This document shows positions 37,162 to 46,960 of a DNA stretch of 64,000 bases, in pieces. Numbering within the stretch: position 1 is the stretch's first letter; each line of letters opens with the position of its first letter. Source of the stretch: Halomonas sp. (GTDB taxonomy: Bacteria > Pseudomonadota > Gammaproteobacteria > Pseudomonadales > Halomonadaceae); assembly GCF_017515565.1 (NCBI RefSeq), contig NZ_JAFWFN010000022.1, positions 1 to 64,000 on the forward strand, read 5' to 3'. The notes beneath the pieces were generated by a model, which did no database searches, was not told the DNA's origin, and saw nothing but the letters and a program-made list of their open reading frames with translations. Both the position numbers and the translations under genes were made by a program.

Positions 37162-39159
37162 TCAACTCTCTTTAGAAACAGGGCTTAGTGCGGGTTCGAT
37201 ACGATTAATAGAACGTAAGAAATGAGGCGTATCCAGGGGTTGGTCTTGGGGGGCGGGGAGCATGGCCTGACGAGCTTCCCATACCAAATCAGCTATTTCA
37301 TCCAGGGGGTGGTAATCCAAAGGAGCCGACTGTAAAAGTTGTCGAATACGCAAGTGATCCGTTTCAGTAAAGGCCTGATCCAGTTCCTTTAAAAATGCTT
37401 CTAGCCTAGGCCATTCCCAGAACCGCTCTTTTGACGTCATAATGCGATCGTGACGCGTCCTACGCACGTCATCACCGATCAGCAGCTCCTCGTAAAGCTT
37501 CTCACCAGGCCGTAGGCCGGTGTAGATGATTTCGATATCCCCTTCAGGGTGTTGGGCATCTTTCACTTCAAGCCCAGAAAGTCGAACCATATTCATCGCC
37601 AAATCGTAGATGCGTACTGGCTCGCCCATGTCGAGTACAAATACCTCGCCACCCTCACCCATGGCGCCTGCCTGAATAACAAGCTGAGCGGCTTCAGGAA
37701 TGGTCATGAAATAGCGGGTGATATCAGGATGTGTCACTTTAATAGGGCCACCCTGCTCAATCTGTTTACGAAATACCGGGACTACTGAGCCACTTGATCC
37801 CAAAACATTACCGAAACGCACCATGCAAAAACGCGTGTTTGTTTGTGCATGAGAAAATGCTTGGCAAATAAGCTCGGTCAGTCTTTTAGAAGCACCCATC
37901 GCATTAGTGGGACGAACTGCTTTATCGGTAGAAATCACCACAAAGGTTTCCACCTTCGCCGCCATGGCCGCCTTAGCAAGGTGCAAGGTGCCCAAGACGT
38001 TATTGCTTACTCCCTGCACAAGGTTAAACTCCACCATCGGTACGTGTTTGTAAGCAGCGGCGTGGTAGACGGTATGCACTTCGAAGCTGTCGAACACCGC
38101 TTTCAGGCTGCCCGCATGCTGAACCGAGATAAGCAGTGGTTTTAGTTCACAACGTGATTGGGTCGTTTCGATATGCTGCTTCAACTCTTGCTCGATGGCA
38201 TACAGCGCATACTCACAGTTGTCGACCAGCAATAGCTGTACGGGATGCTGAGCTAGTATCTGACGGCATAGCTCACTGCCAATTGAGCCTCCCGCCCCGG
38301 TCACCATCACTGCCTTATCTTGAATATTGGACTGCATCAACTCAGGGAAAGCAGGTACCGCTTCTCTCCCCAATAAATCCTCAAGGGCCACATCATGAAG
38401 CTCGCTGATTTTAGCCCGCCCGGCGATTACATCAGCACTGCCGGGAATTGTCTTAAGAGGAACAGAGAGGCCCGAAAGCCAGTGCAATATTTCACGTCGG
38501 CGCCACCGGGGTGCACTAGGGATCGCGAGTAAAACCATAGCAGCCTGATACTCCTGAACCAGAGCAGCCAACGCAACCGGCTGATGTACCCGCAGCCCTT
38601 CGACCATGGCGCCTTCAAGTCCGCGCCAATCATCCACGAAGGCTACTGGTTCATACTCCCCACCGTGGCGAAGCGCTGCAACCAATTCGCAACCCGCGGC
38701 ACCAGCACCATAGATCACCACTGGCTTACGCTGGCGACGCTGGCTATGGCGATACAGCTCGCGTAGTACAAAACGAAGGCTGCCAATGCCTAGCAGTAAG
38801 AGAAGTGAGTAGGTAACGATGATCGATGGACCAATGGAGTGTCCCACAATGTAACTGGCTGGCATCACGAGTACGGCCGATGACATCACCACCATCACAA
38901 CCGTCGGAACGGTGACATGACTCATGTATCGAATTACCAGGCGATACAAACCAAGCCACTGAAAAAGCAGAAGACTCATCGGCACCAACAGGCCGATAGC
39001 CATCCAAAGAGAACCATCGCTGAGCGGCTGTGAGCTTTCCAGATGGATCATAGCGGCCAGTTGCAGGCTGCTCGCTACAATCACTGCATCCAGAACCACC
39101 AGTACCCTGCGCTTTATCCAGCGTGGCGTCATCGATAACGACTTCATTAAACTAGCCAT
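37162..39159 (-). CDS. Polysaccharide nucleotide-sugar 4,6-dehydratase (WbpM/PglF/CapD type)
   Basis: The 665-residue inner-membrane enzyme has four N-terminal hydrophobic segments (to about residue 135), a CoA-binding-like Rossmann domain (VIYGAGAAGCELV near 150) and the catalytic SDR domain with VTGAGGSIGSELCRQ near 285 and STDKAVRPTNAMGASKR near 415, where Met replaces Tyr as in WbpM. It converts UDP-GlcNAc to the 4-keto-6-deoxy sugar used by the aminotransferase at 30130. ATG 39159 is preferred because GGGG lies 5-9 bp upstream; the frame runs ten codons further. Confidence 0.92.
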   Translation of the reverse strand: MASLMKSLSMTPRWIKRRVLVVLDAVIVASSLQLAAMIHLESSQPLSDGSLWMAIGLLVPMSLLLFQWLGLYRLVIRYMSHVTVPTVVMVVMSSAVLVMPASYIVGHSIGPSIIVTYSLLLLLGIGSLRFVLRELYRHSQRRQRKPVVIYGAGAAGCELVAALRHGGEYEPVAFVDDWRGLEGAMVEGLRVHQPVALAALVQEYQAAMVLLAIPSAPRWRRREILHWLSGLSVPLKTIPGSADVIAGRAKISELHDVALEDLLGREAVPAFPELMQSNIQDKAVMVTGAGGSIGSELCRQILAQHPVQLLLVDNCEYALYAIEQELKQHIETTQSRCELKPLLISVQHAGSLKAVFDSFEVHTVYHAAAYKHVPMVEFNLVQGVSNNVLGTLHLAKAAMAAKVETFVVISTDKAVRPTNAMGASKRLTELICQAFSHAQTNTRFCMVRFGNVLGSSGSVVPVFRKQIEQGGPIKVTHPDITRYFMTIPEAAQLVIQAGAMGEGGEVFVLDMGEPVRIYDLAMNMVRLSGLEVKDAQHPEGDIEIIYTGLRPGEKLYEELLIGDDVRRTRHDRIMTSKERFWEWPRLEAFLKELDQAFTETDHLRIRQLLQSAPLDYHPLDEIADLVWEARQAMLPAPQDQPLDTPHFLRSINRIEPALSPVSKES

Positions 39160-39232
39160 GTTTTCCCCTTTATACTTCCTTGCTGGCATTACTCACGGGT
39201 TATACGGTCACGATGTATGCTGCGGCGTTGTT

Positions 39233-40372
39233 TTATGAAAGCTCAGGAACTAGACGGTGCTGCGCAACGGCCGCGGAGCCTTGCCGGTAGAGATGCCAAC
39301 CGATCACCAGTACCATCCAAAACAGTGTGGAGCGCAGACCATTATGGGTAGTGGAATAAATCAATGGCCCGGCCACCGCAGCCCATACGTACAACGGTGC
39401 TTGGCGCAACACGATCGCTATCGTTAAGAGAAAAAGCACGAGCCCGGGTAGGCCGTAGGCAAACAACATGTTAATGAAGGAAGAGTGAATTTCATGCCCA
39501 TCGTAAGGCGCAAAGCGCTCGCGCTCGGCCTCACCCGCCCCCAGGATCGCGTATTCAGGGAAGTTCATCAGCCGGTCAAACTTGCGTTCTTCATAGACGC
39601 TATCCACCTTACCCGGTGCCCTGTCCATACGCGCTTCCAAATTACGCAGCACTTGTCCATCTGAGCTGACATTAGCCACCAGCACACCCAGCAACAACAG
39701 AGGAAGTAGCAGTAGCAAGCGTGCAAAGTGCTTAACTTGTTTGGCATTAGCCAGCGCCCAACCGGCCAGCACCATGACGCCCCCACCCATGGCCGCTAAC
39801 GACGAAGCCGCTAGAATCCCTAGTACTCCTGAGGCTAGCCCAGCGAGCGCTAGGGGTCTCATCTGTATATGAAAATCATCGAGCATTAGCAGCAACACCA
39901 CGCCGCATAGCGAAAAATAGGCGAGTTGGTTGGGGTTGTTGAAACTACCCGTAGTACGACTAATACCCATGGCTAACTGCATTACCGTAAAGCCAGCCGC
40001 TATTATTAGGGCAATTGATACGCCATTACGGATAATGCCTAACGCACGGTCGCCGTAAACATGGAGAAAACGCAATAACGACATACCAATTAGGAAATTA
40101 AACAAGAAGAACTGAGCGGGTTTAAAAAAAGTGGTGGTTTGCATTATCAAGGTCCAACTAAGGCAAACCAGCAACACCCATAGCACCATCATTCCCCAGC
40201 ATATAGCGAAGGGTGAAACTTTGAGTTGTTTATCACCCAGCGACATCACCAGCATGACACCGGAAAAGCCTATCAATACAAAGTCAGCCAGCTGTGGCGC
40301 ACCACTGGGGAACAAATAAAGACTGCTCAGTGAGAGGCCCAGGAATAGCAGTAGTGCACCAATCAGATTCAT
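39233..40372 (-). CDS. O-antigen polymerase/ligase-like membrane protein (Wzy candidate)
   Basis: The 379-residue inner-membrane protein has about 10-11 hydrophobic segments and a periplasmic loop at residues about 230-290 with GAGEAERERFAPYDGHEIHSS, the His-containing region of the Wzy_C/O-antigen ligase family. It probably polymerises repeat units on undecaprenyl pyrophosphate in the periplasm. Sequence alone does not separate polymerase from ligase. It lies between the ABC transporter and the dehydratase genes. Confidence 0.75.
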   Translation of the reverse strand: MNLIGALLLFLGLSLSSLYLFPSGAPQLADFVLIGFSGVMLVMSLGDKQLKVSPFAICWGMMVLWVLLVCLSWTLIMQTTTFFKPAQFFLFNFLIGMSLLRFLHVYGDRALGIIRNGVSIALIIAAGFTVMQLAMGISRTTGSFNNPNQLAYFSLCGVVLLLMLDDFHIQMRPLALAGLASGVLGILAASSLAAMGGGVMVLAGWALANAKQVKHFARLLLLLPLLLLGVLVANVSSDGQVLRNLEARMDRAPGKVDSVYEERKFDRLMNFPEYAILGAGEAERERFAPYDGHEIHSSFINMLFAYGLPGLVLFLLTIAIVLRQAPLYVWAAVAGPLIYSTTHNGLRSTLFWMVLVIGWHLYRQGSAAVAQHRLVPELS

Positions 40373-40394
40373 GGCGATATCCTTTTTTCCGTGA

Positions 40395-42206
40395 CTAGAG
40401 GTTGGCCATCATCTGGAAGGTCTGATTACGGCTGGCTAGATCATCGTAGGTGCCAGCATCGATTACTTGCCCACCCTCCAGCATGTAGATGATGTCGCAC
40501 TCTTTAACGGTCGCTAGGCGGTGGGCAATCATGACCACGGTCATCTGGCCGGAGAATCGCTGGATATCATCCATAACTCGACGTTCAGTTATTCCGTCCA
40601 GAGCGCTAGTGGCCTCGTCGAACACCAATACTTTGGCTTGCTGATAAAGAGCGCGAGCGATACCTAACCGTTGGCGCTGCCCGCCTGATATCTGCACCCC
40701 ACGCTCGCCGATGTGGGTTTCAAGACCTTCAGGAAATCCTTCGATGAGATCATCGAGCTGCGCCATGTGCAGCGCTTCCTTCGCTCTCTCGATGTCAATA
40801 TCGTCACGCTCAATAGCAAATGCGACGTTTTCAAGGATGCTGGCATCGGACAAAAATATCTGTTGTGGGACAAAACCCACGCCTGCCTGCCAATGGCGCA
40901 GGTTTTCCGATGACAGGGGGATACCATCAATCAGCACTCGCCCTTTCTGAGGCTCAATCAGGCCCAGCAGTAAATCGATAGCCGTACTCTTGCCACTACC
41001 GGAAGAGCCCACCAAACCCACCATTTTATTAACGGGGATCGTCAAGTTCAGCCCATCCAGTGCCAATGCCCGTGAACCTGGGTAGTCAAACACCACGTCC
41101 TGCATCCTAATTTCACGCTGGGGCACCCAAGGTGTTGTCTCTGCTTCAGCGTGCGCTTCACTCACTGCGTGAGCGTTTTTAAATTCACGACTTGCTATCA
41201 AATCGTCACGAATAGCGTCATAAGCGGCTAAATTGCCGCGTATTTTCGTGATTGAGGTGTAGATTTTTTGAAAGCCGGGGAGCATTTTGAAGCCTGCCAG
41301 CGCATAAATTGAAAGGGCTGGCAGAATGGCGCCTAGGTTGCCTTGGTACAGGTTTAGCAGATAAAGCACCAGCACAATGACTGAACCAAATGCGACTAGC
41401 TCAATGGCGAAACGCGGCGCTTCACTTAGGCCCTGAGTTACTCCTTCACCCCGCGCGATACGGTTGCTTGCCTTATCAAAGCGTGAGGTAAACCCCGCCT
41501 GTCGATGAAGTAAAAGCAGGTCTTTAATGCCTCCAAATCCCTCATTCATCAGTTTGAAGCGCTTGGCTTGCGCTTCGGAAACCCTTATGCCATTGATTAC
41601 GAGATAGCGTCGCACCGTCTGATATAGCAGCAGATAGGTGCCTATGAAGATCACCATGCCGGATATCGCTACCACCGGGTTATAGAGAAAAATTGCCAGG
41701 GTCATCAAAGACACCATGATCAACTTAGCGTTGAGTTCCATGGCGGGATTGATGATTTTAATGGTCACTCGTTGGACCTCAGCAGATACTTTAGTGGTTA
41801 AGCCACTCGTATTCTGGCCGGAGTGAAACAACCACGGTTGATGTAAGTAATAGCGGTAGAGGCGGCTTGATAGTTCTGCCCCTACCTGAGCGCTGTAGAG
41901 CGCCAGCCGCCAAGTGGTGTAAATAGAGACCAGCGCCGCCAATAGCAGCACGCCAAGAACCATTCCGCCCAGTAAACTCAAGAACGTCCTAGGGCTTTGC
42001 ATGCCGCTGGCGTCGTAAGCCAAAGCGAGCCAACCATCGCCCTGAAGCTTACCCATATCACCCACTACCGCCATGAAGGGCCCAATAGCAATGACACTTG
42101 CTATCTGAGCCAGCGCCATGGCAATAATTAACACTTGGAGTCTCAACAACTGTCGGCGTTGTTGCTGAGTCAATAAAGAATAGAATTCCCGCAATTGCTT
42201 TAGCAT
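40395..42206 (-). CDS. ABC exporter (permease-ATPase fusion), PglK/MsbA-like flippase candidate
   Basis: The 603-residue half transporter has six membrane segments in residues about 15-310 and a nucleotide-binding domain with GSSGSGKST near 405, QISGGQRQRLGIARAL near 505 and VLVFDEATSALD. No Wzx-type flippase gene is present in the window, whereas a PglK-like ABC protein sits inside the operon with Wzy-, Wza- and Wzc-like genes. It may therefore flip the lipid-linked repeat unit. It follows wzc after 6 bp. Confidence 0.82.
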   Translation of the reverse strand: MLKQLREFYSLLTQQQRRQLLRLQVLIIAMALAQIASVIAIGPFMAVVGDMGKLQGDGWLALAYDASGMQSPRTFLSLLGGMVLGVLLLAALVSIYTTWRLALYSAQVGAELSSRLYRYYLHQPWLFHSGQNTSGLTTKVSAEVQRVTIKIINPAMELNAKLIMVSLMTLAIFLYNPVVAISGMVIFIGTYLLLYQTVRRYLVINGIRVSEAQAKRFKLMNEGFGGIKDLLLLHRQAGFTSRFDKASNRIARGEGVTQGLSEAPRFAIELVAFGSVIVLVLYLLNLYQGNLGAILPALSIYALAGFKMLPGFQKIYTSITKIRGNLAAYDAIRDDLIASREFKNAHAVSEAHAEAETTPWVPQREIRMQDVVFDYPGSRALALDGLNLTIPVNKMVGLVGSSGSGKSTAIDLLLGLIEPQKGRVLIDGIPLSSENLRHWQAGVGFVPQQIFLSDASILENVAFAIERDDIDIERAKEALHMAQLDDLIEGFPEGLETHIGERGVQISGGQRQRLGIARALYQQAKVLVFDEATSALDGITERRVMDDIQRFSGQMTVVMIAHRLATVKECDIIYMLEGGQVIDAGTYDDLASRNQTFQMMANL

Positions 42207-42212
42207 AGTGGT

Positions 42213-44477
42213 TCACCGGTAAGCATAGAGGTAGCTGCCGTAATATCCATGGCGGCTATTGGTGGCTTTCTTAACGCCGTTCAAGATTCCACCCTTGATA
42301 TTCACACCCGCATTCTCCAAACGGCGCTTAGCGGCTTTGATCTCGCCAGGGGCGTTAGTATCGAAGCGCACGACCATCAGACTGGTGCCGGCCATCTTGC
42401 CTACCACCGTGGCATCGGTTACCGCGAGTATCGGCGGCGTATCTACGATCACTAAGTCGTAGTTCAGGCTCATCGCTTCAAGAAAGTCATGGAAGCTTTG
42501 CTGCATCAAAAGCTCTGAGGGATTAGGCGGCACACTACCTCGTGACACATAGTCCAACCCTTCTAGATCGCTATGGCGAACGGCTTCTTCAACCTCAATA
42601 CGCCGTGCCAACAACTCAGAAAGGCCTTTTACGCCCTTGCCGTTAAACGCATGGTGTAAGTGACCACGGCGCATATCAGCATCGATCAACAGCACTCTCT
42701 GGCCTGCTTGAGCACATACCGCTGCCAAATTAGCCGCCACGAAACTCTTACCGACCCCAGGACTAGCACCGGTTATCATCAGGCGATTATTGTCAGATTC
42801 GAGCATGGCAAAATAGAGACTCGTACGCAGGCCACGCAACGCTTCCACTGCAATTTCGGCGGGTTTCTGAACAGCCAGCAAACCTCGGAAAACTTCCTGA
42901 GCCTTTTTCGAATGGCGCGGACGAATTCGCTCGGTAAGCCCTGCCTGCTCTCCAGAATCCGGCAACGTTGCATAAACGGGCAGACCCAATTCTTCGAGCT
43001 GTTCGGGAGTCTTAATCGCACGACTAAGTAATAAACGCACCACCACGATCATTGTTGCCAGCAATGCTCCAATCAGGCCGCTGACAGCCGAAATCAGAGG
43101 AATGCGCGGAGCAATAGTGCCGGGGTTCAACATAGCGGTATCCAGGATACGCACGTTGCCCACGGTTCCAGCCTTAACCAGACGCATCTCTTGAAGCTGA
43201 TTCAGCAACTGAACATATACTTGCTGATTGACTTGGGTATCCCGCGTCAGGCGAAGTACTTCCTGCTGAGTTTCAGGGAGTTCATTGACCTGGGCATTGA
43301 GACGATCGCGCTCTGCGGCAAGCTGAGAGCGCTGCCTTAAAAGTGTCTGGTAGTTGGGGTGCGAAGGACGGTACCGCTCAGCTAGGTCGGCTTCCCTCAT
43401 TGAAAGCTCGTTGAGCTGGTTTTCAACTTCAACTACGCGAGTAAGAAGGTTTTGAGTCTCGAAGGTTAAATCTACCGAATCACGTTGCGCCCGATAATCA
43501 TTGAGCATTCCCTCAGCATTGGATAATTGGTCACTAACTTGGGGAATCTGCTCGTTAAGAAAAGCGATCTGCTTCTCTGCTTCTTCGGAGTGGCGCTGCA
43601 CGTTTTGGGTAAGAAACACCCCGGTTAAGGTGTCCAGCGTCGGCTGGATCTCACTGCGATCGGCACCGCTTAGTTTAAGTTCATAAACGCCTGACTCAAC
43701 GCCTCGCGGCATAATCTCGAAACGACTCTGCAAACTCCTTATTGCATTAAGAGAAGAGACCCTCTTTAAGGTAAATTCAGACCCTGGGTGCGCTATTGCC
43801 TGGCTAATGAAAAGGCGATAACCCAATGTATCGTCTTGAACCGTTTCACCGACATTGCCAGTCAATAGGGTTTCTTCTTCCAGTAGCAAGTCAAAACCAC
43901 CATCTTCCTTAATGCGCACTACATGATCCAGCCCGATGTTTTCATCGGGCACTTCAAACCGCGAAACACGCAGCGACTCGTCGGCCCACACATAAGGGTT
44001 TTGCCAGTTACTACCCTCGCTGTCCCCTAACCACCCACGTATAAATGCTGGCGTAATGCTTTCGATCGACGCCTGGTTAACACCATGGCTAACGAGGAAA
44101 TTTCCTACCATCGGCAACCGGCGCGGCTCAACCTGAATGGCCAAGTCTTGCCGGTTAGCGGTTTCACCGAGGACCATGCGCGACTGCAGAATTTCAAGCT
44201 CAGCGGCAGTCGGGTTATCTGGCTGCCTTTCACCCGCTGAATCCATGAACGCTAAGTTCGAACCTCTCGCCTCAATCTGGACTAAGGCATCCGCTTGATA
44301 AATACGAGGTTGAGAACTGGCATGAAAATAGCCTCCAAGAAGAAAAATGCCCGTTAACGAAACGATAAACCAGCGATGGTCGAAAAGCGTATCTACCAAC
44401 TTACGTAGATTAAGGTCGTCGCTCTCCTGAGGGCCAAGCGACGACGGTGGTGCCGGGGGGAAGTGAGTCATAGCCAT
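42213..44477 (-). CDS. wzc: Polysaccharide co-polymerase with tyrosine autokinase (Wzc)
   Basis: The 754-residue inner-membrane protein has a Wzz domain between membrane segments at about residues 35-55 and 455-475, a periplasmic coiled-coil region at about 300-420, and a BY-kinase domain with Walker A GASPGVGKS near 560, Walker A' VLLIDADMRRG and Walker B LVIVDTPPIL. The C-terminal end carries five Tyr in its last eleven residues, the autophosphorylation cluster. It controls chain length and export together with Wza, and Wzb (46473) dephosphorylates it. Confidence 0.95.
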   Translation of the reverse strand: MAMTHFPPAPPSSLGPQESDDLNLRKLVDTLFDHRWFIVSLTGIFLLGGYFHASSQPRIYQADALVQIEARGSNLAFMDSAGERQPDNPTAAELEILQSRMVLGETANRQDLAIQVEPRRLPMVGNFLVSHGVNQASIESITPAFIRGWLGDSEGSNWQNPYVWADESLRVSRFEVPDENIGLDHVVRIKEDGGFDLLLEEETLLTGNVGETVQDDTLGYRLFISQAIAHPGSEFTLKRVSSLNAIRSLQSRFEIMPRGVESGVYELKLSGADRSEIQPTLDTLTGVFLTQNVQRHSEEAEKQIAFLNEQIPQVSDQLSNAEGMLNDYRAQRDSVDLTFETQNLLTRVVEVENQLNELSMREADLAERYRPSHPNYQTLLRQRSQLAAERDRLNAQVNELPETQQEVLRLTRDTQVNQQVYVQLLNQLQEMRLVKAGTVGNVRILDTAMLNPGTIAPRIPLISAVSGLIGALLATMIVVVRLLLSRAIKTPEQLEELGLPVYATLPDSGEQAGLTERIRPRHSKKAQEVFRGLLAVQKPAEIAVEALRGLRTSLYFAMLESDNNRLMITGASPGVGKSFVAANLAAVCAQAGQRVLLIDADMRRGHLHHAFNGKGVKGLSELLARRIEVEEAVRHSDLEGLDYVSRGSVPPNPSELLMQQSFHDFLEAMSLNYDLVIVDTPPILAVTDATVVGKMAGTSLMVVRFDTNAPGEIKAAKRRLENAGVNIKGGILNGVKKATNSRHGYYGSYLYAYR

Positions 44478-44513
44478 GCCTCATTACTCTTCAAATAGTA
44501 GTTAATTCGATGC

Positions 44514-45665
44514 TTAAAGATCACCAACATCCACCGCAGTCGTTGCGACATCACCCGGCAAACTGACGGAAGGCAGCAGCAAAGAGATCACATTGTTCCA
44601 ACGAGCCAGCGGCGCTGAAGTCACGTACACCACATCCTGGGGCTCGAGAGGAAAACGCGTTCCCAGCAATAAGCGCGTGGCATCTCGAATATCCAGCTGG
44701 TAAATAGTGGCGATTTTTTCGCTGCCTGGAGGGTTCCCACGCACTACGAAAATGCCTGAAGGCTCGGCTCGATTTTCGTTTACACCACCAGCTCTACCTA
44801 ATGCATCCGTCAAGGTAATGCGCTCGTTACCCAAGGCAATCGCACCAGGACGTAATACCTGCCCCATCACAATGACGTTCTGGTTTTCCATAGAAGGCAC
44901 ATGAAGAAGGTCACCATTACGCAGTAAGCGGTTCTGGGTCATATCCCCTTGGCGCATCATGGCATATAGCGAGATCTTATCTTCTCTACCGTTTCGGCTT
45001 AACGTGACGTTATGCCAATCGGCGTTATCACGCGCGCCACCTACTTCACTGATGGCATCCAGAACCGTCATTGGCACAATGGACAGCGGCAGGGTGCCGG
45101 GGTTTTCTACTGCACCACTGATGTAAACTTTCTGTGAGTGAAACGCTGCAATGCCTACTTCTACCTGAGGGTTGGTGATCACGCTGGAAAGCCGCTGCGC
45201 AATCAGATCGCGAACTTGGTCAAGCGTCATGCCATCGACCTTAACGCGCCCCACGTAGGGGTAAAACATGGTACCGTTAGGCCGTATACGGTTACCGGTT
45301 TCTGCAGCGGAGCGCTCGGTACCCGCAGGGATAGTCAATTCAGGATGGTCGTAGACAATCACGCTCAGGATGTCGCCAGGGCCCACACGATACTCATAGC
45401 CCTGCACCTCCTGATCTAATGCTTGGGGCGTTGCGCGAGTAGGCACCTCCATTTCGTACATCGCATTCACCAAGTTTGGGGTGATTGGCTGTACGTCAAC
45501 GCTCCCATCCAGTGATTGATCCAAATTGCCCTTATCGATATGACCGCCAGGCGCCATGGCACAGCCGCTGAGAACACCCAAGAGTACTATCAGCATTAGA
45601 TAGCGGATCAGACGGCTTGGATGTTTTCTCGCCCCCACTTCTTCTATCTCATTGAATTTGTTCAT
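44514..45665 (-). CDS. wza: Polysaccharide export outer-membrane lipoprotein (Wza family)
   Basis: The 383-residue protein has a lipoprotein signal with lipobox LSGC near residue 35, preceded by an unusually long basic leader. The polysaccharide export domain YRVGPGDILSVIVYDHPEL begins near residue 92 and is followed by SLBB repeats (VYISGAVENPGTLPL and VIVMGQVLRPGAI). It forms the octameric outer-membrane channel and works with Wzc. First gene after the JUMPstart leader. Confidence 0.94.
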   Translation of the reverse strand: MNKFNEIEEVGARKHPSRLIRYLMLIVLLGVLSGCAMAPGGHIDKGNLDQSLDGSVDVQPITPNLVNAMYEMEVPTRATPQALDQEVQGYEYRVGPGDILSVIVYDHPELTIPAGTERSAAETGNRIRPNGTMFYPYVGRVKVDGMTLDQVRDLIAQRLSSVITNPQVEVGIAAFHSQKVYISGAVENPGTLPLSIVPMTVLDAISEVGGARDNADWHNVTLSRNGREDKISLYAMMRQGDMTQNRLLRNGDLLHVPSMENQNVIVMGQVLRPGAIALGNERITLTDALGRAGGVNENRAEPSGIFVVRGNPPGSEKIATIYQLDIRDATRLLLGTRFPLEPQDVVYVTSAPLARWNNVISLLLPSVSLPGDVATTAVDVGDL

Positions 45666-45692
45666 TCTTTACTCCCTTTGCTTTTCGGCTTT

Positions 45693-45736
45693 CCACGCTA
45701 CCGCCCGGGGATTTATGATCAGGCATTTCCCAGAGC
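45693..45736 (-). promoter_or_regulatory. JUMPstart/ops element in the wza leader
   Basis: On the minus strand GCTCTGG (45730-45736) is followed 24 bp later by GGGCGGTAGCGTGG (45693-45706). GGCGGTAGCGTG is the ops core and GCTCTGG a second conserved part of the JUMPstart element found before capsule, LPS and EPS operons of Enterobacteria. The ops sequence in nontemplate DNA recruits RfaH, which suppresses termination over long operons. It lies about 30 bp before the wza start. Confidence 0.8.
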
Positions 45737-45740
45737 CTTT

Positions 45741-46472
45741 TGAAAACTGCCATGAAGATGCCAACCCGCGCAGCCCCATGGGGCACAATTATCAATTTGA
45801 TAAACAATCTTAAGGTTACATAAAAATACAAAAAGATTACTTCCATTTACATGGTCATGGCAGAGTGAGATTTCTAGTGCTTTTTTAGGCTGGGGAAGTA
45901 CGTTTAGGTATTTTTTATAACGATGGGAAGGGTCATAGATAAGCTTAAAAATATTATTTCGCGGCTCATTTATGTTTATTTTTATATTAAAATCAGTGAT
46001 TTGTTAGAAAAATAGATTGTTTAGCCATCATTCTTAATAATTTTTTATAACATCTAAAATATTCATCAGCGCTAAGTTATATTAGACCTAGCCTTGTAAC
46101 ATCACCGTTACAAAAGCACCCAATTCTGTCTCGAACAGTAAATAAGCACTATCTAAAGTAACTTACCTAAAAAAAGGCGTGCCTATCCGCCTTATCAAGC
46201 GAGGAAAAAAGAAAATGCAGAGAGTGAATAATTGCAGAAAGTGAATAATTGAAGCGTGGTAGCACTGATTAGTAAGGGATACTAATTAACATAATCAGCA
46301 CATTAGCCAATCATTGATGTTTAGAAAGCGTGGGTAGGCAGCGTCCAGGCAAAAATCAGCGAAACAGAACCCGCCTCGCATGAGCGGGTATCATAGATGA
46401 GTATTTTGATCGGACGTACGAACAAAGGATCTTAACGCCTATTAGCGAGTGCAGGCAGGCTGCGTTCAAAGC
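45741..46472. other. Long non-coding leader/promoter region upstream of wza
   Basis: About 730 bp without a credible gene. It is very AT-rich between 45830 and 46200, as for a regulated promoter that may bind H-NS-like proteins. A 17-bp direct repeat (GCAGAGAGTGAATAATT and GCAGAAAGTGAATAATT) lies at 46217-46250. ACCCGC/GCGGGT at about 46369-46389 could end the wzb transcript, but has no long T tract. I could not place a certain promoter. Confidence 0.5.
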
Positions 46473-46910
46473 CTAGAGCTTTTCCGCCCATAAGTGAGTA
46501 GCGTCTCTGAGTAGCGAATGAACATGCTCGAATACCTCTTTTGTTTTTCGATACGGGTCAGGTATATCCTGCCCTTCGCCGCCATCCAACCAACGGCCAA
46601 GCAAAAGTGTTTTACCCAATGCTTGAGGTGCTTGCTGTCCCACAGCGCGACGCTGACCCTCTGTCATCACAAGAATAAGATCGGCTTTTTGAATCATTGT
46701 GTCTGAGAGTTGACGTGCTTGGTGATGAGCGACATCCAAGCCATCTGCTTCTGCCAATTGTCGTGCAAACGATGCAACAGGCTTGCCCTCTAATGCGCCT
46801 AATCCAGCTGAGCTAACCTGACATTTGGGTAGTTGCTGCCTCAGAAATGCTTCGGCAACAGGGCTACGGCAAATGTTGCCGGTACAAACCACCAAAATAC
46901 GCTCGAACAT
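46473..46910 (-). CDS. wzb: Low-molecular-weight protein-tyrosine phosphatase (Wzb)
   Basis: The 145-residue cytoplasmic protein has the P-loop VCTGNICRSPVAEAFL at residues 8-23 with catalytic Cys and Arg, and DIPDPYRKT near 115 with the general-acid Asp. It dephosphorylates the tyrosine cluster of Wzc and so cycles polymer assembly. It is the last gene of the upstream cluster 49540-46473 and is separated from wza by the long leader region. Confidence 0.93.
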   Translation of the reverse strand: MFERILVVCTGNICRSPVAEAFLRQQLPKCQVSSAGLGALEGKPVASFARQLAEADGLDVAHHQARQLSDTMIQKADLILVMTEGQRRAVGQQAPQALGKTLLLGRWLDGGEGQDIPDPYRKTKEVFEHVHSLLRDATHLWAEKL

Positions 46911-46960
46911 AGCTTACTTATTCCCTAGCAAGAGGAAATGAAAGTTATCAAATGCCATAC

